DNA of 64,000 nucleotides from JARRNE01 sp963824085. Lineage in GTDB: Bacteria > Pseudomonadota > Gammaproteobacteria > Chromatiales > Chromatiaceae. The stretch is taken from the NCBI GenBank assembly GCA_963824085.1, contig CAWGNT010000026.1:1-64000 (forward strand). The letters are read 5' to 3'. A model generated the notes under the pieces. That model saw only the letters and a program-made list of their open reading frames with translations. It had not been told where the DNA came from and ran no database searches. The position numbers and the translations under genes are program-made. This document shows, piece by piece, positions 42,967 through 52,607 of this stretch; the stretch's first letter is position 1, and each line of letters begins with the position of its first letter.

Positions 42967-43482
42967 GCCGGGCGTCGTTGGCTCCGTGGGCCCTGTCCGA
43001 GCGGTGTTCCGAGAGCGCCTGAGCGTCCCCTCCTAATTTCGCCCCCCCAGCCGTAGGTACCGGTCCTGCGGTATTGCGACGCCCGCACGTGTGCGTGTTC
43101 TCGAGCCTTGTCTACAGCCACGGTGTGGTCCCCCTGCTTGGCCGGTGCGTGGCTGCTACATTTTTCGCACGGGCAGTCGTCGAGCAATGCAGCGACGCAG
43201 CACATTAGCATTCGCTGAAATGCTAACGTAACGAAAAGATTGACAATTCTTAACACGTGGGCGACCATTGGCGCAAAGCATACAGCGTAGGTTGCACGCA
43301 ACATATACAGCCCTTCGATTCCACCGGCATGTGTGTACGTGCGCGGTGTAGCGCGGCAAGGGATTTGTTTCACAGCAGTAACGTCTTGGGGATTCCGCAC
43401 GTCGGGCCGGAAACATGGGTACCCATAGACGCGAGGCGACAGGCCCGTAACTCGTTTAGTCCTTCCGGGGAGGAAAATTGGT
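42967..43482. other. Regulatory gap upstream of the fadL-type gene
   Basis: About 515 bases without a gene. The central part (43190-43330) is more AT-rich than its surroundings and carries a perfect 8+8 inverted repeat and a TTGACA hexamer, described separately. The ribosome binding site GGGGAGGAAAA lies just before the porin start. Confidence 0.5.
43205..43226. promoter_or_regulatory. Operator-like inverted repeat before the fadL-type gene
   Basis: TTAGCATT and AATGCTAA are perfect complements separated by six bases. The repeat ends 13 bases before a TTGACA hexamer (43240-43245), a typical repressor or activator position. The -10 partner is weak (GACCAT at 17-base spacing). No matching regulator gene is adjacent. 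Confidence 0.45.
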
Positions 43483-45012
43483 ATGAAAGCAACGCTCAGA
43501 CATTCGATTGCAGTCGCGCTGGCGGCTGGTATCACTGTGCCGGTTTCTGCACTGGCAACCAATGGTTACTTTTCGCACGGCTGGGGCACCAAATCCAAGG
43601 CCATGGCCGGTGTGGCCACTGCGCTGCCGCAGGATACATTGGTGTCCGCCACCAACCCGGCGGGCATGGCGTTCGTGGGAAACAGTATGGACATCGGTGT
43701 TTCCTTCTTCCATCCGTCTCCCCGGGGCTACGAGGCGAATGCCGATTTCCCGACCCAACAGGTGCCCGCTACGGATCCGTCCGGCACTGCGAACTTCAAC
43801 GTCCCGTTCCCGACCGGTCCGTACGTGACGCCAGGAAAATACGACAGTAACAGGGACTGGTTCTACATTCCGAGCTTCGGCTACAACTACGAGATCGACA
43901 GTCGCCAAACCATCGGCGTCAGCATCTTTGGCAACGGCGGTATGAATACGAAGTATGCCGACCGGGCCGTGTGGGAGAACTTTGCGGTGGCGCCGAATCA
44001 GCGCGTGACGGCTGCCGGCCAGCCAGTCGTCGCAACGAACCCGCCGGTGCCGCTGGACCAGGGAGGGCGGGTCATCATTCAGAACGGACGGCCGATACCG
44101 GTGACAACACCGATCCCCGGTACCGTAAACGGCAACCCCGGGGGGATATTCACGGCCACCACGCCGACCGGCGTGGACCTGGAGCAGCTGTTCATCGAGA
44201 TTCCGTACACCTACAAGCTTGGCAACGGGATGCAGTCGCTCGGTATTGCACCCGTGTTCGCCATTCAAAGGTTCAAGGCGGAAGGGCTGGAGCCGTTCCG
44301 CCAGCTCTCAACCGATCCTGAGAACGTGACGAACAACGGGTACGATTACAGCTACGGCGGTGGCGTACATCTTGGTTGGTACGGCCGGATGAACGATCAA
44401 CTGGCCTTCGGCCTCTCCTATCGCACGACCGTGTGGATGACCAAGCTTAACGACTATGCAGGGCTGTTTGCGGACAGCGGAAGCTTCGACATCCCCCCGA
44501 TGTTCAACGCTGGTGTCGCCTACAAGGTGCAGCCGAGACTCACGGTCGCCTTCGACTACCAGCACATCTTCTATGACGAGAGCCATTCGATTTCGAATCC
44601 GAACAACGTGGACATCACTCAATGCCAAGGGGCCGTGGTCAAGCCCTCCTATTGCCTGGGCGGCAACAGCGGGTTGGGCTTCGGCTGGGAGAGCATGGAC
44701 GTCCTGAAGCTGGGTGTGCGCTGGGATCAGAGCGACAAGCTGAAGTTGTTCGGTGGTGTGAGCTGGAACACCAATTTCCTGAAGACGGATACCCAGAGTC
44801 TGTTCAACGTATTGGCGCCGGCGACGGTCCGTTGGACCCTGACCCTAGGGGCGACCTACGTTCACAGCCCAAAGGATGAGTTCAATCTTGCCTTTGCGTA
44901 CATGCCGAAGGAGACCGTCGACGGGACGAGTCCCACCATCACCTCTAGCCAAACCGGCAGCCTCTATATGGAGCAGATGGACATCGAGGTGAGTTGGAGC
45001 CATCACTTCTAA
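43483..45012 (+). CDS. OmpP1/FadL/TodX family outer-membrane transporter
   Basis: A 509-residue outer-membrane beta-barrel: signal peptide (about 1-24, ending ALA), then ATNGYFSHGWGTKSKAMAGVATALPQDTLVSATNPAGMAFVG, the N-terminal hatch typical of FadL proteins, and a C-terminal strand ending in phenylalanine (VSWSHHF). It is probably a channel for long-chain fatty acids or other hydrophobic compounds. A Pro/Gly/Val-rich insertion of about 60 residues (roughly 166-228) probably forms an extracellular loop. An upstream inverted repeat and a downstream terminator frame it as a single transcription unit. Confidence 0.9.
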   Translation: MKATLRHSIAVALAAGITVPVSALATNGYFSHGWGTKSKAMAGVATALPQDTLVSATNPAGMAFVGNSMDIGVSFFHPSPRGYEANADFPTQQVPATDPSGTANFNVPFPTGPYVTPGKYDSNRDWFYIPSFGYNYEIDSRQTIGVSIFGNGGMNTKYADRAVWENFAVAPNQRVTAAGQPVVATNPPVPLDQGGRVIIQNGRPIPVTTPIPGTVNGNPGGIFTATTPTGVDLEQLFIEIPYTYKLGNGMQSLGIAPVFAIQRFKAEGLEPFRQLSTDPENVTNNGYDYSYGGGVHLGWYGRMNDQLAFGLSYRTTVWMTKLNDYAGLFADSGSFDIPPMFNAGVAYKVQPRLTVAFDYQHIFYDESHSISNPNNVDITQCQGAVVKPSYCLGGNSGLGFGWESMDVLKLGVRWDQSDKLKLFGGVSWNTNFLKTDTQSLFNVLAPATVRWTLTLGATYVHSPKDEFNLAFAYMPKETVDGTSPTITSSQTGSLYMEQMDIEVSWSHHF

Positions 45013-45329
45013 CGCAGGCGCGGCGCACCCCGACCAGGGTGCGCTCTGACGACCATCGAGGCGACGTGTTGGGACCCAGCACGTCGCCTTTTTCGTTGCT
45101 GTTCCATCGGCGACGCTCAGCTCTCCCCGAGTTGCCTGACGATGTCAGCCGCGTCGGGGAGAGGTGGTGTGGAGGTGCGGCTATCCCGCAAACAGCATGT
45201 GAACCGCCAAGAGTGCCAAGGTTTTCAGATGGGTGAGGACGTTCATGACCTCACGTGACGGGCGAGGACGGCCGTCAGCGTAACTTGGCGTCCTTTGTGT
45301 CTTGGCGGTTCGAGCTGCTCTTCGTGAAA
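45013..45329. other. Gap after the fadL-type gene
   Basis: Holds the fadL-type terminator and about 230 further bases in which I see no gene. A CCAAGAGTGCCAAGGTTTTCAG-like stretch near 45210 partly recurs as CTTGGCG near 45283-45303 but is not a clear repeat. Confidence 0.4.
45059..45093 (+). terminator. Rho-independent terminator of the fadL-type gene
   Basis: AGGCGACGTG at 45059-45068 pairs with CACGTCGCCT at 45080-45089 and runs into TTTTTC. It is a well-formed intrinsic terminator 47 bases after the stop. Confidence 0.85.
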
Positions 45330-45845
45330 CTATGGGCAGGAAGCCTTATCGCCGGGAACCTTTCCCGTGAGCACCAGGAAGCTGTCGAACGGACCCATGA
45401 CGGTCATGGCCTCGCCCTTGGGACCCTCGAACTTGAGCTTACCGGTCATCATGGCCCCCATGGCCCCGCAGCCGAACTTGCCTTCGCCCATGCAGATCCA
45501 ATCCTCGTCCGTGGCATGCATGACGTAGTCGACGTCGGAGTTGAGGTCGGTATGCTTAACGGCGCCGCCGTAGGTGCACATCGCCTTCCCGTCCTTGTCC
45601 GCAATGTCTATCTCGACCTTGCTCTTCTCGCCGCACTTGGTGCGGTAGAGCTGGATCACTTTGTACCCTCGGCCGGCGTTGTTCTCCGCCCATTTACCAC
45701 CGAGCTTCGTGGTCAAGGTGTCGGACTTGTTCCAGGCGTCGCACAACGAGGATGCCCACTGTGCGTCCATGAAGGTCGCCGACTGAGCGCCGGCCGAGAA
45801 GGCAACCGAGAGCACTGCGACGGCGGGGGTTAACTTTCGGATCAT
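45330..45845 (-). CDS. Periplasmic SCP2 sterol-carrier-like protein
   Basis: 171 residues with a signal peptide (MIRKLTPAVAVLSVAFSAGAQSA). The C-terminal part resembles the SCP2 sterol-binding fold: VDYVMHATDEDWICMGEGKFGCGAMGAMMTGKLKFEGPKGEAMTVMGPFDSFLVLTG. SCP2-like proteins bind hydrophobic ligands. Facing the fadL-type gene, it could accept lipid in the periplasm; that is inference. The ATG at 45845 is used because the longer open frame upstream crosses repeat copy 6 and is spurious. Ribosome binding site GAGGAGAACGAA. Confidence 0.8.
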   Translation of the reverse strand: MIRKLTPAVAVLSVAFSAGAQSATFMDAQWASSLCDAWNKSDTLTTKLGGKWAENNAGRGYKVIQLYRTKCGEKSKVEIDIADKDGKAMCTYGGAVKHTDLNSDVDYVMHATDEDWICMGEGKFGCGAMGAMMTGKLKFEGPKGEAMTVMGPFDSFLVLTGKVPGDKASCP

Positions 45846-45994
45846 TTCGTTCTCCTCTTTCTCTCCAGCGGTTGAGCGCTTAAATCGCGCCGGTTTGGGG
45901 TTTGTTGTAGTCGAAAATGCGCCAATCGTAGCGGCGCGGACAGCGCTCGCGCAACTGACATTGCGGCGATCGCCCACACGGTATACGGCTTTCC

Positions 45995-46097
45995 GAGGTC
46001 GGGTTGCGCGCGCCGGGGGACGCCGTGGATTCTTCCCTGAAGGCTTGACGGCCGCCTCCCTGCGACCGACACCCCCGGCGCGCGCAACCCGACCCCT
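45995..46097 (-). repeat. Dispersed hairpin repeat, copy 6
   Basis: Perfect 23-base arms (45997-46019 and 46072-46094; GGTCGGGTTGCGCGCGCC on the left) flank a 52-base core with GACGCCGTGGATTC and CTTGACGGCCGCCTCCCTGCG. It is the least degraded copy. It lies between the SCP2-like gene and ugd, accounting for most of the structure in that gap of about 380 bases. Confidence 0.88.
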
Positions 46098-46227
46098 TCG
46101 GGCGAAAGGCGAAAAAAATCGCGTGAGCTGAGTAGAGCTGCTTGCCTTCCTAACCTCGGGAATTGTCAGCCGAGCGCGATCGGAGGGATGACGCGGGACG
46201 AACGACAGGCCACCCCACGTCGGAGAC

Positions 46228-47565
46228 TCAGTCCGGACGCGCCGCCGACCGGCCAATGGAGTAATAGGTTAGTCCGCTCGCGGTGACCAGCTTCGGGTCG
46301 AACATGTTGCGGCCGTCGAACAGGACGGGATGCTTCAGCTTCGCCTTGATCGTTGGGAAGTCGGGACTGCGGAACTGGGTCCACTCGGTGAGGATGGCCA
46401 GGGCATCGGCGCCCTCCAGCGCGGTCATTGCGTCGTCGCACAGGACGAGCCCCGAACGCTCGCCATAGATGCGGCGGGTTTCCTCGATGGCGACCGGGTC
46501 GAAGGCATGGACACGGGCTCCGGCCTTCCAAAGCGACTCCAGGAGGCGGCGGCTGGATGCCTCCCGCATGTCATCGGTGTTGGGCTTGAACGCCAGACCC
46601 CAGACGGCGATGGCGCGCCCGTCGAGGTCGCCAGCAAAGTAGTCGCTGATCTTTTGAAACAGGACGTCCTTCTGGCGGTCGTTCACCGCCTCGACCGCCT
46701 GCAACAGCTGCGGGGAGTAGCCGATGGTGCGTGCCGTGTGCTCCAGTGCCCGCACGTCCTTGGGAAAGCAGGATCCGCCGTACCCGCAGCCGGGGTAGAT
46801 GAATTGATAGCCGATACGCGGGTCGGACCCGACGCCGACGCGCACCCTCTCGATGTCCGCGCCAACAGCCTCGGCGATGTTCGATAGCTCGTTCATGAAG
46901 CTGATCTTGGTCGCCAGGATGGCGTTGGCGGCGTATTTCGTAAGCTCCGCGGAGCGCACGTCCATCACCATGACGCGATCGTGGCTGCGGTTGAACGGGG
47001 CGTAGAGCGCACGCAGCAGCTCAGCGGTGCGCGGGTTTTCAGTACCGACGATGATGCGGTCGGGACGCATGAAGTCCTCGATGGCGGCGCCTTCTTTAAG
47101 GAACTCCGGGTTCGAGACCACGTCAAATTCTACGTTCAACCCGCGGGCGATCAGGGCGGAGCGCACGGTCTCGCCCACCTTGTCGGCCGTGCCGACCGGG
47201 ACGGTGGACTTGTCGACCAGGATTCGGTACGCGTCCATGTGCTCGCCGACTGTGCGCGCCACGGCGAGGACGTGTTTGAGGTCGGCGGAGCCGTCTTCGT
47301 CGGGCGGGGTTCCCACGGCGATGAACTGAAAGAGGCCGTGCTTGACACCCTCGGAGGGGTCGGTCGAAAAGGACAAACGGCCCGCCTCGCGGTTCGCTCG
47401 CACCATCGCTTCGAGTCCGGGCTCGTAGATGGGGACGCCGCCGCTGTTCAGGGTCGCAATCTTGTCTGAATCGACGTCGATACACAGCACGTTGTTGCCG
47501 ACCTCGGCGAGACAGGCGCCGGTGACCAGGCCCACATAGCCGCTGCCGAAGATGGTTACGTCCAT
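46228..47565 (-). CDS. ugd: UDP-glucose 6-dehydrogenase
   Basis: A 445-residue NAD-dependent enzyme converting UDP-glucose to UDP-glucuronate for envelope polysaccharides. The NAD-binding start is MDVTIFGSGYVGLVTGACLAEVG; the catalytic cysteine lies in GYGGSCFPKDVRAL; VGTPPDEDGSADL and FKPNTDDMREASSR are diagnostic. ATG 47565 begins the Rossmann strand. It stands alone between repeat copy 6 and the tRNA cluster. Confidence 0.95.
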   Translation of the reverse strand: MDVTIFGSGYVGLVTGACLAEVGNNVLCIDVDSDKIATLNSGGVPIYEPGLEAMVRANREAGRLSFSTDPSEGVKHGLFQFIAVGTPPDEDGSADLKHVLAVARTVGEHMDAYRILVDKSTVPVGTADKVGETVRSALIARGLNVEFDVVSNPEFLKEGAAIEDFMRPDRIIVGTENPRTAELLRALYAPFNRSHDRVMVMDVRSAELTKYAANAILATKISFMNELSNIAEAVGADIERVRVGVGSDPRIGYQFIYPGCGYGGSCFPKDVRALEHTARTIGYSPQLLQAVEAVNDRQKDVLFQKISDYFAGDLDGRAIAVWGLAFKPNTDDMREASSRRLLESLWKAGARVHAFDPVAIEETRRIYGERSGLVLCDDAMTALEGADALAILTEWTQFRSPDFPTIKAKLKHPVLFDGRNMFDPKLVTASGLTYYSIGRSAARPD

Positions 47566-47710
47566 CGAGATCTCCAGGTGTGGGTGATACTTGCCGCGAG
47601 TAGCCAACCGAGGCGCTTAGCTCAGAGGCCCCTTGCCTTTTGTGCCGGGCGGGATGGTAGCAGCATTGGCGGGAGCCCGCCCAGGACGCGTCGCTGGCCG
47701 GGAAAGCCCG

Positions 47711-47739
47711 TTGACAGGGTCTCCCTCGCTTATTACGAT
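47711..47739 (+). promoter_or_regulatory. Sigma-70 promoter of the tRNA-tuf cluster
   Basis: TTGACA at 47711-47716 and TACGAT at 47734-47739 are separated by 17 bases and lie 14 bases before tRNA-Tyr. This is a near-consensus promoter for the tRNA-Tyr/Gly/Thr-tuf transcript. Confidence 0.75.
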
Positions 47740-47753
47740 AACGCGCTTGTTTC

Positions 47754-47838
47754 GGAGGGGTTCCCGAGCGGTCAAAGGGATCAGACTGTAAATCTGACGG
47801 CTCAGCCTTCGGAGGTTCGAATCCTCCCCCCTCCACCA
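47754..47838 (+). tRNA. tRNA-Tyr (GTA)
   Basis: A class II tRNA with a long variable arm; acceptor GGAGGGG/CCCCTCC, anticodon GTA in CTGTAAA, T arm GGTTCGAATCC, encoded CCA. It is the first of the Tyr-Gly-Thr-tuf-Trp cluster. Confidence 0.97.
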
Positions 47839-47885
47839 GCAGCGTATCGCCCGGGTCTGGCGGATCGGCACGCATCGGGTTGAAA

Positions 47886-47959
<74 letters not shown>

Positions 47960-47978
47960 GCACGGCGACTAAGGCTCC

Positions 47979-48054
47979 GCCCATGTAGCTCAGTTGGTAG
48001 AGCACACCCTTGGTAAGGGTGAGGTCATCGGTTCAATTCCGATCATGGGCTCCA
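47979..48054 (+). tRNA. tRNA-Thr (GGT)
   Basis: Acceptor GCCCATG/CATGGGC, anticodon loop TTGGTAA giving GGT, T loop TTCAATT, encoded CCA. It precedes tuf by 70 bases. Confidence 0.97.
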
Positions 48055-48124
48055 CATTGTTGTCGCTCGGGAGCGTGCCTACAAGCGCGCGGAACGCCAC
48101 TTAAGCATTTGCGGGGAGACGTCC

Positions 48125-49315
<1,191 letters not shown>

Positions 49316-49384
49316 TTTCGCGGCCTAATGCCCCGGAGCGATTGGGACCGGTTGCCCTCGCTCCCGGCGCTCGGCCCTTGTTTT

Positions 49385-49460
<76 letters not shown>

Positions 49461-49494
49461 CTTTGTACCTCGGCGTACATAGCGCATCAAGTTA

Positions 49495-49872
49495 ATGAAT
49501 GTACGAGCTGAGGCTGGCGCCACTAGTTTGGATACGATCAAGCTGGTGGTGGCGGCCGTTTTGCTAGTTTCCGGTATCTACGGCTTTTACTACTTCGCGG
49601 CCTATTCGACCTTGCTGCGGGTGATCGGCCTGCTCGTGATTGGCGGCGTCGCTGCGGCCGTGGCGATGCAGACCGATCCCGGGCGGCGACTGTGGCAGTT
49701 TGGCGTCGATTCCCGCAACGAAGTGCGCAAGGTCGTCTGGCCTAGTCGTCAGGAGACCGTTCAAACTACGCTCGTGGTCCTGGTCATGGTGCTCATCCTG
49801 GGCATCGTCCTCTGGCTGTTCGACATGGTGCTGATGGGAATACTACGGTTGCTGACCGGGCACGGGGGCTGA
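49495..49872 (+). CDS. secE: Preprotein translocase subunit SecE
   Basis: A 125-residue inner-membrane protein with three helices, as in E. coli SecE. The essential cytoplasmic amphipathic helix and last helix are VDSRNEVRKVVWPSRQETVQTTLVVLVMVLILGIVLWLFDMVL. It is followed two bases later by nusG. Confidence 0.93.
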   Translation: MNVRAEAGATSLDTIKLVVAAVLLVSGIYGFYYFAAYSTLLRVIGLLVIGGVAAAVAMQTDPGRRLWQFGVDSRNEVRKVVWPSRQETVQTTLVVLVMVLILGIVLWLFDMVLMGILRLLTGHGG

Positions 49873-49874
49873 GG

Positions 49875-50408
49875 ATGGCCAAGCGCTGGTACGTGATCCA
49901 CGCTTACTCCAGCTTTGAAGGGCACGTAAAGCGCTCGTTGGAGGAGCGCATCAAGCGGGCCGGGATGGAAGACCTCTTCGGGCCCATTCTGGTCCCTACC
50001 GAAGAGGTCGTGGAGATGCGGGGGGGACAGCAGCGCAAGAGTGAGCGCAAGTTCTTCCCGGGGTACGTCCTGGTCAACATGGAGTTGACGGACGACACCT
50101 GGCATCTGGTCAAGAGCGTTCCAAAGGTTATGGGCTTTGTCGGCGGTACCGGCGACCGGCCCGCGCCGATTCCCGACAAGCAGGCCGAGGCGATTCTCCG
50201 GCGCGTGGAAGAGGGCGGGGAAAAGCCCCGGCCGAAGGTGCTCTACGAGCCGGGAGAGGTCGTTCGAGTTGTCGAAGGGCCGTTCACGGACTTCAACGGC
50301 GTTGTGGAAGAGGTCGACTACGAGAAGAGCCGGCTGAAGGTGTCGGTGCTCATCTTCGGCCGGTCCACCCCCGTGGATCTGGAGTTCGGTCAAATCGAGA
50401 AGGGCTGA
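49875..50408 (+). CDS. nusG: Transcription termination/antitermination factor NusG
   Basis: 177 residues: an NGN domain (KRWYVIHAYSSFEGHVKRSLEERI, RKFFPGYVLVNMELTDDTWHLV) and a C-terminal KOW domain (GEVVRVVEGPFTDFNGVVEEVDYEKSRLKVSV). It binds RNA polymerase and Rho or S10. It is coupled to secE. Confidence 0.97.
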   Translation: MAKRWYVIHAYSSFEGHVKRSLEERIKRAGMEDLFGPILVPTEEVVEMRGGQQRKSERKFFPGYVLVNMELTDDTWHLVKSVPKVMGFVGGTGDRPAPIPDKQAEAILRRVEEGGEKPRPKVLYEPGEVVRVVEGPFTDFNGVVEEVDYEKSRLKVSVLIFGRSTPVDLEFGQIEKG

Positions 50409-50425
50409 TGCCCGGGAAAGGCTTG

Positions 50426-50443
50426 GGGTGCCGTCAGGCACCC
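50426..50443 (+). promoter_or_regulatory. Hairpin in the nusG-rplK gap
   Basis: GGGTGCC-GTCA-GGCACCC forms a perfect seven-base-pair stem 18 bases after the nusG stop, without a T run. It may be a processing or pausing element at the head of the rplK leader, where L1 autoregulation acts in other proteobacteria. An L1 site itself is not proven. Confidence 0.4.
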
Positions 50444-50536
50444 GAGCAGACGCGGTCAAAGATACTTCGGGCAGTCCGCCCGGAGAAGGGGAGCCAGGCT
50501 TAGAGTCTGGCGTTTGGACCCACAGGAGCAGCAGAG

Positions 50537-50971
50537 ATGGCAAAGAAGATCACGGCCTACATCAAGTTGCAGGTCAAGGCGGGCGAGGCGAACCCGAGCC
50601 CGCCTGTCGGGCCCGCGCTCGGCCAGCACGGCGTCAACATCATGGAGTTCTGCAAGGCGTTCAACGCCAAGACGCAGAACCTGGAGAAAGGGCTGCCTAC
50701 TCCGGTTGTCATCACCGTGTACTCGGATCGCAGCTTCACGTTTATCACCAAGACGCCCCCCGCCTCGGTCTTGCTGAAGAAGGCGCTTGGGCTCGGCAAG
50801 GGGAGCAGCGTGCCCAATACGAACAAGGTCGGCACGGTCACCCGGGCTCAGCTCGAGGAGATCGCCAACGCGAAGATGCCGGACCTGACGGCCGCGGACC
50901 TGGATGCGGCGGTGCGCACCATCGCCGGGAGCGCCCGTGCTATGGGACTTGAAGTAGAGGGGGTGGTTTGA
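50537..50971 (+). CDS. rplK: 50S ribosomal protein L11
   Basis: A 144-residue GTPase-centre protein: YIKLQVKAGEANPSPPVGPALGQHGVNIMEFCKAFNAKT at the N-terminus (thiostrepton loop) and VRTIAGSARAMGLEVEG at the C-terminus. Ribosome binding site AGGAGCAGCAGAG. It overlaps the rplA start by one base. Confidence 0.97.
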   Translation: MAKKITAYIKLQVKAGEANPSPPVGPALGQHGVNIMEFCKAFNAKTQNLEKGLPTPVVITVYSDRSFTFITKTPPASVLLKKALGLGKGSSVPNTNKVGTVTRAQLEEIANAKMPDLTAADLDAAVRTIAGSARAMGLEVEGVV

Positions 50972-51666
50972 TGGCCAAGCTGTCCAAACGGATACGGAGC
51001 ATCCGGGAAAGGGTCGAGAGGAGCAGGGTTTACGGTGCGGAAGAGGCTTTTCTCCTCCTCAAGGAACTGTCATCCGTGAAGTTCACCGAGAACGTGGACG
51101 TCGCGGTGAACCTCGGCGTCGATCCCCGCAAGTCGGATCAGGTGGTGCGCGGCTCCACCGTGCTGCCCCATGGCATTGGCAAGGAAGTGCGCGTGGCTGT
51201 CTTCGCGCAGGCGGCGGCTGCGGAGGCGGCGCTTGCCGCGGGCGCTGAACGAGTCGGAATGGAGGATCTGGCCGAGGACGTGAAGGCTGGAAACCTCGAC
51301 TTCGACGTTGTCATCGCGGCGCCGGACGCGATGCGGGTGGTGGGTCAGCTCGGAAAGATACTCGGGCCGCGCGGCCTAATGCCAAATCCGAAGGTAGGCA
51401 CGGTCACCCCGGATGTGGCTCAGGCGGTGCGAAACGCCAAGGCCGGCCAGGTGCGGTACCGCACCGACAAGGCAGGCATCATCCATTGCCCATTGGGGAA
51501 GGCGAGCTTCGAGACGCCGGCCTTGCGGGAGAATTTGGAGGCCTTGCTCGGAAACCTGATGAAGGCCAAACCGAGCACGTCGAAGGGTGTCTACATGAAG
51601 CGGGTTACGGTGTCCACGACGATGGGACCAGGGCTCGCAGTTGATCATCAGGCGCTGTCGTTCTAG
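50971..51666 (+). CDS. rplA: 50S ribosomal protein L1
   Basis: A 231-residue protein of the L1 stalk, which also represses its own operon in relatives. KFTENVDVAVNLGVDPRKSDQVVRGSTVLPHGIGK and ILGPRGLMPNPKVGTVTPDV are diagnostic. ATG 50971 shares its A with the rplK stop. Confidence 0.97.
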   Translation: MAKLSKRIRSIRERVERSRVYGAEEAFLLLKELSSVKFTENVDVAVNLGVDPRKSDQVVRGSTVLPHGIGKEVRVAVFAQAAAAEAALAAGAERVGMEDLAEDVKAGNLDFDVVIAAPDAMRVVGQLGKILGPRGLMPNPKVGTVTPDVAQAVRNAKAGQVRYRTDKAGIIHCPLGKASFETPALRENLEALLGNLMKAKPSTSKGVYMKRVTVSTTMGPGLAVDHQALSF

Positions 51667-52035
51667 CGCCGCACGAGCGGGGCCGTCCAACGCAGGCCCC
51701 GCAGATAGACTTGACGGCCTGTGCTCGCGGCGCTGCAAGCCGTGCCAGGCAGATGTTCTTTGGGCACCGGCATGGCTTGCCGGATGCCGTCAAAGACCGC
51801 AGGTGCTTGGGGGCTTCGACGAACGGGTCGGAGTCGTCCGGGCTTAATCCGCGCGGGCCTGCGCAGACGGTGCTCCCGAGTCGGTTGAGCTCCGCGCCCG
51901 AGAGGGGCCGGACTCCCCTGACGACGGTGCACGATTGAACCCGCCGCGCACGGAGATATCGTCTCCGAGGTGCGTTGGGAAGTGTGGGCAGGGGCCTTTT
52001 GGTCCCGCCTAAACCGTAGTCAGGAGGTGACGACT
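51667..52035 (+). promoter_or_regulatory. rplJL leader region (probable L10-binding leader)
   Basis: About 370 non-coding bases precede rplJ, the length and position of the autoregulatory L10 leader in proteobacteria. The stretch from 51865 to 51960 has several potential stems (for example GAGAGGGGCC/GGACTCCCCT), but I cannot identify the kink-turn with confidence. The frames open here are not protein-like. It ends with an exceptionally strong ribosome binding site. Confidence 0.45.
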
Positions 52036-52563
52036 TTGGCACTGAGATTTGCGGAGAAAGAGGCCATTGTCGCCGAGGTTGCGGAAGTTGCGAAGAGCGC
52101 CTATTCGGCCATTGGGGCCGAGTACCGAGGCTTGACGGTGGCGCAGATGACGGCCTTGCGCGTCGAGGCGCGAAAGGCTGGCGTGTACGTCCGCGTGGTC
52201 AAGAACACGCTGGCCCAGCGTGCGCTGGACGGAACCGATTTCGCGTGCATGCGCGAGGCACTTACAGGACCCCTGGTCCTGGCATTCTCGCAGGCGGATC
52301 CCGGTTCAGCGGCGCGCGTAGCGGAGGCTTTCGCCAAGCAGAATGAGCGTTTCAAGGTCAAGCTTGTCTCCATCGGAGGCAAGCTGCTGGGACCCTCGGA
52401 CCTCGGCACGCTGGCGAAGATGCCGACCTACGAGGAGGCGATCAGCCTGCTCATGGCCGTGATGAAGGCCCCGGTGCAGAAGCTGGCCGCCACCCTCAAC
52501 GAGGTGCCCGGAAAGCTGGTGCGTACCGTCGCTGCGATCCGCGACGCAAAAGAGGCGGCATGA
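52036..52563 (+). CDS. rplJ: 50S ribosomal protein L10
   Basis: A 175-residue stalk base protein (LRFAEKEAIVAEVAEVAKSAYSAIGAEYRGLTVAQMTALR). The start is TTG at 52036: AGGAGGTGA lies at 52022-52030 and homology begins at once. The only upstream start would add 22 unrelated residues. A TTG start with a perfect ribosome binding site suggests tuned translation. It is followed by rplL. Confidence 0.95.
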   Translation: MALRFAEKEAIVAEVAEVAKSAYSAIGAEYRGLTVAQMTALRVEARKAGVYVRVVKNTLAQRALDGTDFACMREALTGPLVLAFSQADPGSAARVAEAFAKQNERFKVKLVSIGGKLLGPSDLGTLAKMPTYEEAISLLMAVMKAPVQKLAATLNEVPGKLVRTVAAIRDAKEAA

Positions 52564-52607
52564 CGATCAGGTATCAACCCAACAGATTTGGAGCTTAGGA
52601 GTTACGA

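Noticed and set aside
45846..46256. 308-residue version of the SCP2-like protein
   Set aside because: The extra N-terminal residues cross repeat copy 6, while the internal ATG at 45845 has a ribosome binding site and starts a clean signal peptide.
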